A stretch of 64,000 nucleotides of DNA from Adiantum capillus-veneris (GCA_014529385.2 CM043963.1:741001-805000); one strand, 5' to 3'; positions 42,156-53,688 are shown, numbered from the stretch's first letter. The notes: a model not told the origin generated them from the sequence alone. Numbers and translations: made by a program.

Positions 42156-44531
42156 ATGGCAAGTGTAGCATTTCCAACATTTAAAGGAAAGAAGGGGGAG
42201 GATTTGGTAACAGACTTCTTAGATGACTTTGAAGTAGCATGTGTAGTGAGCAACAAAGATACGGATGAATCCCGGGTTAGAATCTTTAAGCATCTCATGA
42301 AGCTAGAAGCTAGATCATGGTACAATGCACTTCCACAAGCAACCAAGGATGACTGGGAACCCTTAAAAACCGCTTTCAAGAGGCGCTTTGGGGGAGGTAC
42401 CACTTCAGAAAAGTTGTGGGACAAGTTGAGAGACTTGAAGCAGGAGGGTCTTTTAGAATATGCCACCTATGAGTCCAAATTTGTGGATTTGTGGGAACGG
42501 TGGGTTGAGTCACTGGCTAGGGGGGAAGCTGCACCCGATTTCCTAAAAAAAGATCGGTTCACGCATGGCTTATGGCCGCTTCTCAAGGAGAAGGTGAAAG
42601 GTAGATTCCCGGCTACGTACGAGTTAGCCGTTGAGATTGCTCGCCTTAAAGACAAGAAGCTGCGAATGAAAGCCAAAGAAATCGAGTCAACAGAATCAGG
42701 AACATCGCGTCGACCAGCAACTACGACAACCACCATTCCACCACCACCACCGGCTCTTGGGGTAAGAGATGACCAACAAGATATGTTGGCCCATATTACT
42801 GACCAACTGCATAATTTGTCTGTCCACTTAATACAGCAAGGGAGGAGTCAAGAAAGAGATCAAGACCCTGGAAGATCACGACGACAAAACAGGGAGTATC
42901 ACTGCTACAACTATGGAGAAGATGGTCACGGTATGTACTACTATCCCAAACCACGACAAAACTATAATAGAGGAGGTAGGAGGAACCAATTGTCACCCCC
43001 TAGAGAAAGAACACCCACACCCCGAGCACCAGCCCCACCAACACAAATTCTACGTCCGCCACAATCACCACTTACAATCATCCTACGCCCACCATCAATT
43101 GGTACCCGCACACCAAGTATCATTGGTCTTGCAGAAGAGGTCAAAATGAGTGTAACAGAAGAAGGATCACGTGAGAAGTTTATTCAAAGAACTGAAGCAG
43201 TGGAACAAGAGGTTAAAGAATCAAAAGATGCTACCGAGGTGGGGGAGGTAAGTCAAGAAAATTGTGTTACAAATGTGAGTACATCTTTAACCTTGAATGA
43301 AATAGGCACCAAAGCGATCAATCGACAGCATTGGGCAGTAAGGGTAAGAAGGTGTAAAGTCTTGATTAGGCCTTGTCAGAGTAAGAGGAATGCAAAGGGC
43401 ATGAAAGATACAAGAGAAGAGGAAGACCAGCCTGCTAGCAAGGCTTTGCAGGAGGTGGACAACATATCAAGCAAAGGGGAGGGCTTTGAAAACGGAAGCC
43501 TGTGCACCACCATGGACCCAGGACAGTGTAGCAAGCTAAAGGAATCTTGCATCAAGGCAGTTTCACTTAAGGACCATAACGAAGAGGTAAGTATGACTGA
43601 AGGTTTGGAGTTGGCTATTGCTCCAGAGGCTTGGCAGCCGAGCAAGACTTTATTGTGTAGTGTTATAGACTTAGAGATGGGTAATGCCTCCAGTTTATGT
43701 GAGGATGTTCATAGTAAGTTTGATGATCAATATGTTGCCAACCTTTTAAGGATGTTCCAAACTCCTCCACAACACAGCATTGTGTTTGCATGGGATGCAT
43801 CAGACCTATGGCTATGGCTAGCCGCTATAACATATAGAGAGAAGATCAGCATGGAGATAAGAGCAAAGGAGCCATGGATAGACAAAAGCCTGATAGAATG
43901 CAAGAATGAAGACCTCCTTCGCAATTTGGTACAACTTTTTACAAATAGTGCATCCTCTCTTTGGAAAAAGGTAAGTGGATTACGCTTGTATTTAAGCCGC
44001 AAGGTAGGTGGCTTGCTATTAGCATCAGTAAAGGAAGCTGACATGTTTGAGCACACCCAAAAGAAGCATGATATGCTTGCAGTTTTTTCTAGTCATGGCA
44101 GTAAGCAGGACTCTGAAGACAACTTGAGCTCACCACACCAACAAGGCGGCCATATATGGTGGATTCTTGGTACACTCTTGGGAATCATAATTTTCAGTTC
44201 TGTCTTTGCAGGAGCCAAGATGCTCATTTTCCCTCTCGCTACTGGTGGTTACAAATTTGATCCAATTTGGCATGCAAATTTTATTGTTCGGACACTGCAA
44301 ACAATAATCCTATTTTTCACTTGGGATCCAGGGGGACACTGGCACAAAGTTTTGGAAGCCATGGGCTTCCCCTTTAATCAACCGACACTATTCCAAGGAA
44401 CAAGCTATCACCCGGATCTGTTACAGATTCATGAATATCCCAGAAATCTCACCAATGGCCAAATGAAATGGCTAATTCAGAAGGCAACTCGATATCGGAT
44501 CCTACAGCTAAGCGGAAGAAGAAACAGATGA
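42156..44531 (+). CDS. gag: Gag fused to an unknown 500-residue region with a membrane-like segment (element B)
   Basis: A 791-residue frame from the ATG at 42156 (M-A-S-V-A-F-P; the open frame begins upstream). Residues 5-170 are a gag domain clearly related to A. At about residues 246-262 the knuckle reads C-x2-Y-x4-H-x4-Y: the second and last cysteines are tyrosines, so zinc binding is probably lost. A Pro-rich linker follows. From about residue 320 to the end nothing is recognised: an acidic, Ser/Glu-rich part, a W-rich part (L-W-L-W-L-A), and a hydrophobic stretch at about residues 676-700 (W-W-I-L-G-T-L-L-G-I-I-I-F) with a second weaker one near 720. The frame is fully open, and its end lies next to the purine tract, so it replaces pol. 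Confidence 0.8.
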   Translation: MASVAFPTFKGKKGEDLVTDFLDDFEVACVVSNKDTDESRVRIFKHLMKLEARSWYNALPQATKDDWEPLKTAFKRRFGGGTTSEKLWDKLRDLKQEGLLEYATYESKFVDLWERWVESLARGEAAPDFLKKDRFTHGLWPLLKEKVKGRFPATYELAVEIARLKDKKLRMKAKEIESTESGTSRRPATTTTTIPPPPPALGVRDDQQDMLAHITDQLHNLSVHLIQQGRSQERDQDPGRSRRQNREYHCYNYGEDGHGMYYYPKPRQNYNRGGRRNQLSPPRERTPTPRAPAPPTQILRPPQSPLTIILRPPSIGTRTPSIIGLAEEVKMSVTEEGSREKFIQRTEAVEQEVKESKDATEVGEVSQENCVTNVSTSLTLNEIGTKAINRQHWAVRVRRCKVLIRPCQSKRNAKGMKDTREEEDQPASKALQEVDNISSKGEGFENGSLCTTMDPGQCSKLKESCIKAVSLKDHNEEVSMTEGLELAIAPEAWQPSKTLLCSVIDLEMGNASSLCEDVHSKFDDQYVANLLRMFQTPPQHSIVFAWDASDLWLWLAAITYREKISMEIRAKEPWIDKSLIECKNEDLLRNLVQLFTNSASSLWKKVSGLRLYLSRKVGGLLLASVKEADMFEHTQKKHDMLAVFSSHGSKQDSEDNLSSPHQQGGHIWWILGTLLGIIIFSSVFAGAKMLIFPLATGGYKFDPIWHANFIVRTLQTIILFFTWDPGGHWHKVLEAMGFPFNQPTLFQGTSYHPDLLQIHEYPRNLTNGQMKWLIQKATRYRILQLSGRRNR

Positions 44532-44555
44532 GCTAGAGGCATGAATGCCTCTAGC
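44532..44555 (+). promoter_or_regulatory. Stem-loop next to the polypurine tract of element B
   Basis: GCTAGAGGCAT and ATGCCTCTAGC form a perfect 11-bp inverted repeat with a two-base loop, directly after the gag stop codon. It corresponds to 11643-11667 of A, with changes on both arms that keep pairing. Confidence 0.8.
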
Positions 44556-44572
44556 CAAAAGGGGAGGGCTAA
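44556..44572 (+). other. Polypurine tract of element B
   Basis: AAAAGGGGAGGG, then CTAA, then the TGATGGGGGC start of the right LTR. Confidence 0.85.
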
Positions 44573-46103
44573 TGATGGGGGCTTTTCACAAGCCAAGCTC
44601 CCATACCCCTCTTCTCTCGTCCCCACCCCGTGAAAACCCCCTCTTAGGGAGGGAGTGATAAAAGGCATTGGAAAAAGTAAGAAAAAAAATAAAGTATGAT
44701 CATGTAAATATATGAGAAAGGTAAAATAGGCCACCTCATGCCTACGGGGCAGCCCATCTCCACCTTGCCTCCTTTTTCTTCACTGATGCCCCACCGTGTG
44801 TCCCTTTTCCTCTCCTCCACTCAAAAGGTCAACCCCCTCTCTCTTCCCCTTGTCCTTTCTCCTTTCTCTCTCCCCTCAAGCTACCCCACCTCTCACCAAT
44901 AATGCATTCTAACTCACCAATAATGCACCCTAACTCACATGCAACTTATCATATCTTCCAAAATAGTATACCCCACCCCCCCCTTTCTCTCTCCTATCAT
45001 ATCCCATGACCCAAATACCCCCCTCTCTCTCTAAAGGGCGCCATGTCTCTTGTCTTGTAGCTAAATAACCTCCCCCACACTCACACACACTCAGTTTCAC
45101 TGAAAAAGGTGCCCACAGACCCATCCCCACCCGGTGGTTACCTAATTTTTCTTGTGTTCACACACATCTGCACACAGATTCACCTCTGAACACACTCCCC
45201 TCTCTCCATGTCACCTCTCACTTTTTTTCATCAACCCATCTCTCTCTCTTAGTCTCTCTCTCATGAGACTGCTGTTTTGGCACATATACACACAGCCAGA
45301 CAAGTGGGGCCCACAGTCACATGGCCTATGTAGATAATGATTTCTTCATTTCTAAATTCTAGAATTTCTCCCCCCCCCTCCTCCCCTATATAAAGAGGGG
45401 TCACCATCACACAAACACACACACCATCACCAAAGAACACACTATGCACTGTGTGTGCCTAGTGCACACACACACACCCACACCATCACCGTCACCGCAA
45501 TCACCATGCTTGTCTTGAGCATGACCTCTACACCCTTGGCTATGGAAGATGAAGGGCAAATAAATGAAGGATGATGGCCATAATCCTCGTGCGAGTCTTC
45601 GCCATCAACTCCCACCTATCCGCCATGTGCTCTACCACTCTCTCCCTTCTCATTCCCCTACCCTATGCTCCCCATTTCATCGCCTAATTATCTAAATAAA
45701 GCTTGAGGTTTTGTGAGTATGTTTTCTTGCAATGTTTTGCCCGTGTGAGGTGTGCGGAATCGCCACCTAGTCTTGTGTTTTGGAGTGAGCTTGTGTATGT
45801 GTGAAGGGTGTGCGGATTCGCCATCCTTTTGTGATGCCTAAGTACTAAGCCGCTATACCCCCTCCCTCACTTTCTCTCTCTCTCTCTCTCACTTGATCTC
45901 ATTCCCTTTCCTTTTCATCATTACTCCCAAGCATCCATCTCTCTTGGATGAAAACTTTGTTATGGTGGTGTGTTGTTTGCGTCCTAGCCGCTGAAGCTAG
46001 GTGGTGCCCCTTGTTTGCTTTACCATGACAGGCTCGAGGCGTGCCATTCGGTCCCCGCTATTTTAGAGGCCGTCGGGGTTCGGGGTTCGCTTTGCTCCCG
46101 TCA
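44573..46103 (+). repeat. Right LTR of element B
   Basis: 1531 bp, TGATG...CGTCA, almost the same length as the LTRs of A. A TATATAAAG box lies at 45387-45395. Its last 213 bp match 41084-41296. It shares the TGATG start and a GTGGTGCCCC segment near the end with the A LTR, but is otherwise different. Confidence 0.9.
45387..45395 (+). promoter_or_regulatory. TATA box of the element B right LTR
   Basis: TATATAAAG, 710 bp before the LTR end, in a C-rich context followed by CA-rich sequence. It is the clearest TATA box among the LTRs in the window. Confidence 0.65.
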
Positions 46104-49100
46104 ATGCCTTACCAAATTATTACCAGACTTTTGCTAGTACTTGGAGACTTATGACCCAAGGAAATCCAGAAGTTGTCAAGTTTGATGCATTATGCACATT
46201 GCTGTTGCAAGAGTCACTTTCCAGAAAAAACAGGACTAGACAACGTGCAATTGAATAGGCTTTTATTGCTTCTCAAAGAAAGTGTGGTAACAGTAATGTA
46301 GCCACTTCTTATGGTTCTGTTGATAGTGGCAAAAATTCTGTTTCTAATGCTTCTGCTGGCAGCAATTCGTCTGAAACTTATGGTGACAAGGGCAAAAAGG
46401 AGATGCGTTGCCATTATTGTAAAGCTAATGATCACTTGATCAAGTCGTGTCCTAAGTTGAAGGCCAAAGAGGCTAAGAAGAAAGAGGGTGGTTCCACTGC
46501 AAATGCTGGTTCCATTACAAATGCAGCCATTGTTGAGTCTTCTGTGAAAGGAGACTATAATGTTGATGTTGATGCAGAATGGGCTTTTAGCGCAGAGTGC
46601 ACTTACAATCTTGATGTCCATGATGCATGCTTGTCAGTTGCTGCAGATTCACATGTGTGGTATTTCGAAAGTGGTGCTACAAAGCACATTACCTCACATC
46701 GTGAATTGTTTACCTCTCTTGAGTCTGTCCCTCATGGGAATTCAGTCACTTGTGCCAACAACGCCTCTTATACAGTTCAGGGAGTTGGAAAGATTGTGCT
46801 CACTGCTGCTAATGGCAGCTCCTTCACACTTGTTGATGCACTTTATGTACCTGGGATCAAGAAGAATCTCTTGTCTGTATCCGCACTTGCTAGACTTGGA
46901 CTTGTAGTCAAATTTGTGGATGACAGATGTGCAGTTCATGATCTCAGTTTTGGTGATGAAATTGTTGCATTTGGGCTTTTGTGCCGTGGGATGTATAAGC
47001 TCACTTTGTATGACAAGTGTGGACAAAATTTTGCAAATGTTGTTGCAGATTCAAGGGCTATTTCAGATGCAAAACTTTGGCATGCACGTTTTGGTCATCT
47101 GAATTTTGCCAGTTTTCTGTTTTTGCAGAAATCTAATATGGTTGCTTCTTTGCCACCTCTTGAAGCACATGTCAAACATGTTTGTGAAGGCTATATTCTG
47201 GGCAGCGTTCTAAGTTTCCAAAGGATGGTTCAGTTAGGGCCACATGCAGGTTGCAGCTTGTGCATAGTGATGTTTGTGGGCCCATGCAAACTCCGTCCTT
47301 GGGCAATTACCTGTACTTCATGACTTTCATTGATGATTACTCCAGGCATGTATGGGTATTTCCGCTTAAAGCGAAGTCCAAAGTTTTTATGTGCTTCAAA
47401 CAATTTTTGGCTATGGCTGAAAATGTCTCGAAATGTACTATGGGAACCCTCCGTTCCGATCAAGGGGGGGAGTATATGTCTCATGAATTTAATGCATTTC
47501 TGGCTAGTCGTGGGATAAAACACCAATGTACAGTGCCTTATACACCTTAGCAAAATGGTGTTGCTGAGAGGAAAAACAGGTCACTGATGGAAATGGCACG
47601 ATGTATGGTCAAAAGTCAAGCTTTGCCGCATTCTTTTTGGCTTGAGGCCATCATGTGTGCCACTTATGTACTTAACAGGTGTCCTACGAAAGCTTTGCAG
47701 TCTATTACTCCATATGAATCATGGCATGATAGAAAGCCTTCTATTGAGCACATGAGTGTTTTTGGCTGTTTGGCATATGCTTTGGTGCCACAAGTGCAAC
47801 GCAAAAAATTGGATGATAAGGCTTTCAAATGTATTTTTGTTGGTTATAGTGCTAAAAGCAAAGGTTACAGGTTGTATCATCCGCAAACAAAACGTATTCT
47901 GGTTTCACGGGATGTAGTGTTTGTGGAAGATTTTGTTCAACCCTTGCTGTCATGTACTAGAGATAGTAATGTAAGCTCACAGGACATTTATGACACTTTG
48001 TTGCCTCTTTTCAGTGGTGGAAATACGAATGTAAGTTCCAATGAGGCAAATGTACAGCCTATGGGGGTTTCTGAAAATGTTTTAGATCAGCCTATTACTG
48101 ATGCAGATGTACATGATGTACTTGATGAAGAAAGGGCTGAAAATGAGCAGGCTAGAGGTATGTCGAAATGGCTGGTGCACACTTTGCGTGACAGTAAATT
48201 GGATGCACCTTTGTCTAGTCGTACTCGTTCAGGCTCTCGCCATGCATCTTATGCATCAGATTGTTATGCTTTGGCTGTGTCTAGCTTACATGCTGTTGAG
48301 GAGCCTCTGTCTTTTGATGAAGCGGAGAATTCAAAAAATTGGATGGCTGCCATGTAATCAGAATATGATGCACTCATAGAAAATGACACATGGACTTTAT
48401 GTGTTTTGCCTCCTAGCAAAAAGGCCATTGGTACGAAGTGGGTTTACAAGTTGAAACGCAAGCCGGATGGTGAGATTGATCTCCATAAGGCTCGACTTGT
48501 TGCAAAGGGTTATGCACAGCAAAAAGGCATAGATTATGAAGAGACTTTTGCTCCCACTTTTCGTATGACTACTGTGCGTTTTCTATGTGCATTGGCAGCT
48601 CATTTTGGTTGGGATGTACATCAATCAGACATTGTTACTGCTTTCTTGAATGGTGACATATTTGAGGAAGTTATGTAACGCAGCCTCGCGGTTTTGTCAT
48701 AAAAGGACAAGAGGACAAAGTGTGCAAATGGAACAAGGCTTTGTATGGGTTGAAGCAATCTCCTCGTGCTTGGTATGAGAAAACTGACACTCATTTGGTC
48801 AAACAAGGCTTTCGTAACAGTCCAACAGAAAGCACATTGTATGTAAAGCGTGAGGGTGATGTACTTCTCATTGTGGTTCTTTATGTTGATGATTTGCTAA
48901 TCACTGGACCAAATGAGAGACATATTGCTGAATTTAAGGCTGATTTGAATGCTACTTTCAAGATGAAAGATTTGGGGCTGTTGCATCATTACTTGGGTAT
49001 ACAGTTTAAGCAGTGTGATGGTGGTATTGCCTTGTGTCGGAAAAGTTACATAGAGACATTGCTATGTAAGTTTGGACTTGAGGATTGCAAACCTATTGCC

Positions 49101-49839
49101 ACTCCCATGGAAACAGGTTTGAAGTTGAGTCTACATGATGCTGGCGATCCTGCTGATGTCACTCTTGACCAAACTGCTGTTGGCTGCCTCATTTATGTAT
49201 GCAACACGAGGCCAGATATTCAGTTTGCAGTCTCACAGGTCAACAGATTTATGCATAGCCCAGGGTCTAAGCATTGGCAGGCTGTCAAGAGGATTTTCCG
49301 CTACCTTAGTGGCACTTTACATCTTGGCTTGTTTTATCCCAAGGGGGGATCATTGCCGCCAGACTTACATGATTTTTTCGGACTCAGATTGGGCTGGTTG
49401 TTTTGACACGTGAGTGTCCACAAGTGGTTTTTGTTTCATGCTTGGCAGTTCATGTATATCATGGTTGAGCAAGAAGGAACCTACTGTGGCCACTTCTAGT
49501 TGTGAGGCTGAGTACATGGCAGTCTTCACAGCTACGGTTGAGTGTGTATGGCTCAGACGCCTTATGGCTGATTTGGGTGTTGGACGGGACACTGCCAACA
49601 CTATCTACACTGACAGTCAGAGCGCATTGGCAGTTGTGAGGAACCCAGTTTTTCATGCTCGCACAAAGCACATTGAGGTGCATTACCACTATGTCAGGGA
49701 GAGGCTCTTAGCAGGAGAGATCAGCTTGGCTTATGTGCCAACACAGGACAACCTTGCAGATCTTTTCACAAAGGCATTGTCTCATGAGAAGCTTGAAGAT
49801 TTCCGCAAAGCTTTGGGCTTAATCCCTTTTGTGGATTGA
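46104..49839 (+). pseudogene. pol: Copia gag-pol polyprotein, truncated and mutated
   Basis: Gag knuckle C-H-Y-C-K-A-N-D-H-L-I-K-S-C near 46408-46450. Protease near 46660 reads F-E-S-G-A-T, with Glu in place of the catalytic Asp. Integrase finger H-x3-H and then C-x2-Y (near 47180), lacking the last Cys. Core residues: H-S-D near 47257, R-S-D-Q-G-G near 47455, V-A-E-R near 47562. RT has intact Y-V-D-D near 48883. RNase H with Y-T-D-S-Q-S-A near 49607. Breaks: TAG 46255-46257, a frameshift near 47220, TAG 47548-47550, TAA 48355-48357, a one-base deletion near 48675, a frameshift near 49385 and TGA 49411-49413. The protein would make and insert the cDNA; this copy cannot. Confidence 0.9.
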
Positions 49840-49903
49840 TCATGTCCTTAGGGCATGGAACTTCCCTTTACTCATATGACAGCTCTAGTTCACCGCATCA
49901 CTC

Positions 49904-49914
49904 CAGGGGGGAAT
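49904..49914 (+). other. Polypurine tract of the Copia element
   Basis: AGGGGGGAAT directly before TGTTACC, the start of the 3' LTR. Confidence 0.8.
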
Positions 49915-50141
49915 TGTTACCATATACATGTGGTAGTGATGTGTGTGAACACACTAGGAACGCCGGGGCATTTTTTCCCTCTTTAGGAGGTTTTTTCCCC
50001 CGTGCATTGTATATACGCCCATCACTCTAGGGCTATCCATATTTCCATTGCACACTAAGTAACACACTCTCTATTGTGTGCCTTGAGCTTCCTTCGTCTT
50101 CTCCAAGCTGTGTGCGTTTCTCTGCAACCCTAATTCCAACA
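49915..50141 (+). repeat. 3' LTR of the Copia element
   Basis: 227 bp, TGTTACC...TTCCAACA, matching 55629-55852. It contains TGCATTGTATATACG, a possible promoter region, near 50003-50017. Confidence 0.9.
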
Positions 50142-53107
50142 GAGATTATGTGGCAAGTGCATGAGTTAGTTGAGAAGGGCATGGTTAGGCCTATTTCATC
50201 TCCATTTTGTTCTCCTGTGCTACTAGTGCAAAAGAACGATGGCACATATCGTATGTGTGTCGACTATAGAGCACTAAATAGAATCACTATCAAGAATAGG
50301 TTTCCTATTCCATGGGTAGAAGACCTATTTGATAAGCTACAAGGGTCTACCTACTTCAGTAGGATTGACCTAAAAAGTGGCTATCATCAAATAAGGATAG
50401 TTGATCAAGACATTGTAAAGACTGCATTTCGCACTACGTTTGGTCTTTACGAATATATTGTCATGGCTTTTGGCTTGACCAATGCACCAACCACATTCAA
50501 CCGCTTGATGGAGAAGCTATTCAAGCCTCACCAAACCATTACTGGAGTGTTCTTTGATCATATCATCATCTACTCTAATTCATTAGATGAACACAAGCAA
50601 CACCTCTAGGTAATATTTCAAGTTCTAAGAGAGAATAAACTTTATGTTAATCGAAAGAAAAGTGAATTTTTCTTACAAGAGATTCAGTATTTATGTCACA
50701 TTATCTCTCAAGATGGCATCCAAATGGATCCATCAAAGTTAGAGGTAATAAAAGGATGGCCTAAACCAAGGAATCTTCATGAGTTAAGAAGCTTTATAGG
50801 TATGTGCACATACTATAGATGCTTCATAGAAAAGTTATCACTAATAGCAGGACCATTACATGACCTAACAAAGAAAAACGTTATGTACACATGGTCTGCC
50901 AAGGAGAACAATGCTTTCGAAAAGCTTATCTCTCAACCTGTGCTTACATTACCGGATCTCTCAAAGCCATTTGAGGTCCAATGTGATGCTTGTGGTGATT
51001 GCCTTGGTGATTGCCTTGGAGCTGCTTTGCTTCAAGAAGGGCACGCCATAGGCTATGAAAGTTGAAGTCTCGACCCTGTTGAGCAAGCTCTAGGCATATA
51101 TGAAAAGGAACTCCTTGCGGTTCTACATGCCTTAGACTCATGGAAGCACTATTTATCGGGGACTCCTTTCATTCTGCGAACGGATCACCAAAGTCTTAAG
51201 TACTTCATGACGCAGACCAAGATCTCCGACAAACAAATGAGGTGGGAAAATTTCATTTTCATATTGCTCACATTGATTGCAAGCATAATCAAGTAGCCGA
51301 TGCACTCTCAAGACGGCCGAGAGTGAATGCGGTTTCCATAGAAACTCACAATGATCTATCTTCTATGATAGATGAGTATGCTATTGATCCTGATTTTAGA
51401 GATGTGATTTCAGCCCTTGCACTAGGGAAGAAAGAGGAACCATTTACTTTACAAGATGGTTATCTTCTCTATGGCAATAGACTATGCGTTATTAGCTCAC
51501 TACGTGAGAAAGTAATGTATGAATCTCATGCTCCTCCTTATGCAAGGCATAAAGGGATTCAGTCTACCCTAAAGGGGATTGAAACATATTTCTATTGGCC
51601 TATCATGAAAGAAAACATACAAGAGTATGTTTCTAAATGTGTGGTATGCCAAAAGATGAAGTTTGATAGAGGGAAGCAACTTGGATTGCTTCAACCTTTG
51701 CCAATAACTAATTCAACATGGGAGAGCATATCCATGGATTTTATCTTTGGATTGCCTAAGTCTATCCATAGGAATACGGGAATATGGACGATGGTAGACA
51801 GGTTTAGTAAACACGCTCATTTTATACATGTCAAAAAGACTATCAAAGCCCATCAAATGGCAACCCTCTTCATTTCACAAATCTTCAAGTACCATGGCTT
51901 GCCAATGTCCATGGTGTTGGATAGAGATCCTAGAATGACCAGTAATTTCTGGAAGGGTCTCTTTGGATTGCCTCAGTCTATCCATGGGAATACGGAAATA
52001 TGGACGATAGTAGACAGGTTTAGTAAACAAGCTCATTTTATACATGTCAAAAAGACTATCAAAGCCCATCAAATGGCAACCCTATTCATTTCACAAATCT
52101 TCAAGTACCATGGCTTGCCAATGTCCATGGTGTTAGATAGAGATCCTAGAATGACCAGTAGTTTCTGGAAGGGTCTCTTTGATAATTTAGAAACAAGGCT
52201 AAACTTCTCTTCGCCCTATCACCCACAAACGGATGGCCAAAGTGGAATAGCTAACCTAACAATTCTCGATCTACTAAAAGCCTATGTAACGGAAGTAGAT
52301 CAAAGATCCCAATGGGAGAAGTACTTACCCTTAGTGGAGTATGCATACAATAACACTGTACATACTTCCACGGGAAAAGCAACTTTTGAGGTAATAGAGG
52401 GGAGATAAAAAAGTCCCTTGCTACTTAAGGTACACGGGAAGATCTTCGTTGTAGATGAGTATAGCCGAGACCTACAAGAATCTTTCCAAAAGATTAAGGA
52501 TGCTATCTCTATCTCACAGCAAAGGCAAAAGGCAGTTGCTGCTGACAAGCACAGAAGAGCCCAAGCCTTTAAAGAAAATGATTGGGTCTTACTCAAATTT
52601 CCCAAGGCTCAATTAAGGCACACCACGGGAAAGAATCCTACGGGACACCAAAAGTACTATGCTAAGTTAGCTAAAAGGTATTATGGTCCCTTCCAAATTC
52701 TTAGGCCAATCAATGAGATGGCCTATCAACTCAAGTTGCCCAAACATTGGCTCATACACAATGCTTTCCATGTGAGCCTACTAAAGCCTTACAAAGGAGA
52801 GCCACCTCAAGAACCAACTATTGAAGACCCATCGAAGATCGAGGACCAAGAAGAGGTACTGCAACCCGAGTCCATTCTCCGACATGAAGACAAGGTACTA
52901 AGAGGTGGTAAGACTATCCGACGATATCTTATTAAGTTTAAGAATTATCCTTTTGAAGATGCTAGATGGATAGAATGCATACAATTAAAGGATAACCTAA
53001 ACTTTGTGTCTTATAAGACTCTCTTTTTCTTTATTGTGCACAAAAATGAAGTAGTATGCATGCTTAGATCAAGTTTGCAGAGACGACGTCTCCCGAACAC
53101 CAAGTAG
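50142..53107 (+). pseudogene. pol: Chromovirus RT, RNase H, integrase and chromodomain, damaged
   Basis: RT motifs: S-P-F-C-S-P-V-L-L-V-Q-K, V-D-Y-R-A-L-N, S-R-I-D-L-K-S-G-Y. The catalytic box near 50555 reads F-F-D-H, so one essential Asp is His. RNase H ends near 51320 with V-A-D-A-L-S-R. Integrase finger at about 51540-51650. The core (51720-52260) has an in-frame 216-bp duplication, and the catalytic Glu position reads Q-S-G-I-A-N. The chromodomain is at about 52870-52985 (E-S-I-L-R-H ... Y-L-I-K-F-K ... A-R-W-I-E). Breaks: TAG 50607-50609, TGA 51063-51065, a frameshift near 51245, TAA 52406-52408. Chromodomains steer insertion towards particular chromatin. Confidence 0.88.
51742..52173. 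repeat. In-frame 216-bp tandem duplication in the chromovirus integrase
   Basis: Two copies (about 51742-51957 and 51958-52173) start TTTGGATTGCCT and differ at about ten positions. They encode 72 residues twice, covering the core from F-G-L-P to F-W-K-G-L, including the second catalytic Asp (L-D-R-D-P-R). The frame is kept. Confidence 0.95.
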
Positions 53108-53686
53108 ATCTTGTGACTCTACTATGGAAGATGATAGGACAAATGTGCAGACATGCTTGCGGCACCCTCAAGCTATCAAGCGCCAAATGGACTAGTCATC
53201 CATTGTGGAATGATGTCGTAGGGTAACATAGGGATTCTCCACCCGCTAAGAAAAGGACTAACGAATATGCTTTATCTTCTCTACCCCATAGTCGAGGACG
53301 ACTATCATTTCAAGAGAGAGGTAATGTCATAATAATCAATATCTAATTCTCCTAAATGATTTTCTCATGTTAAAGTGATCATTTAATATGGGGAAGTGCC
53401 AGGGGAGAAAAAGCTAGAATATTGGTTAAGCTAACAGACCGGCCCCACAGTAGGGATCCAAAGGAGGAAAAATAGGGATCCAAAGGGGGGACATTTGTAA
53501 AAGAGCCATGTGCAACAATGGGCTTAAAAGACCCTAAGGCTCAGCCCATTAAGACTTCCAAAATTCAAAGGTTGTGTCCAAAGGTCAAACATTGGGGGAA
53601 TTGGATGCTTTGTGTGTGTCCCAAAAGTCTTTAGCAATCCCTACATAGGAGGGGGCGAGCCTTGCAAGTAGGGGATGAGAGAGAAA

Positions 53687-53688
<2 letters not shown>

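Larger units (their letters stand above)
41031..46103 (+). mobile_element. Element B: gag-only (TR-GAG-like) LTR element related to A, left LTR truncated
   Basis: The right LTR is complete (44573-46103). The left LTR keeps only its last roughly 215 bp after a CT run. Between them are the same primer-binding site as in A, small upstream frames homologous to those of A, a gag-like frame and a purine tract 41 bp after its stop. There is no protease, RT or integrase. Elements with LTRs and only gag are known in plants as TR-GAG elements and depend on enzymes of autonomous relatives. The gag is fused to about 500 residues that I do not recognise, with a membrane-like segment. Confidence 0.8.
46104..50141 (+). 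mobile_element. Ty1/Copia element lacking its 5' LTR and gag start
   Basis: Gag C-terminus, protease, integrase, RT and RNase H, in the Copia order, then a purine tract and a 227-bp LTR. It starts abruptly inside gag at the end of the element B LTR, and ends where chromovirus RT sequence begins. Confidence 0.92.

Noticed and set aside
44105-44350. Envelope protein of a retrovirus in element B
   Set aside because: There is one membrane-like stretch but no signal peptide, cleavage site or fusion peptide that I can recognise, and it is fused to gag.
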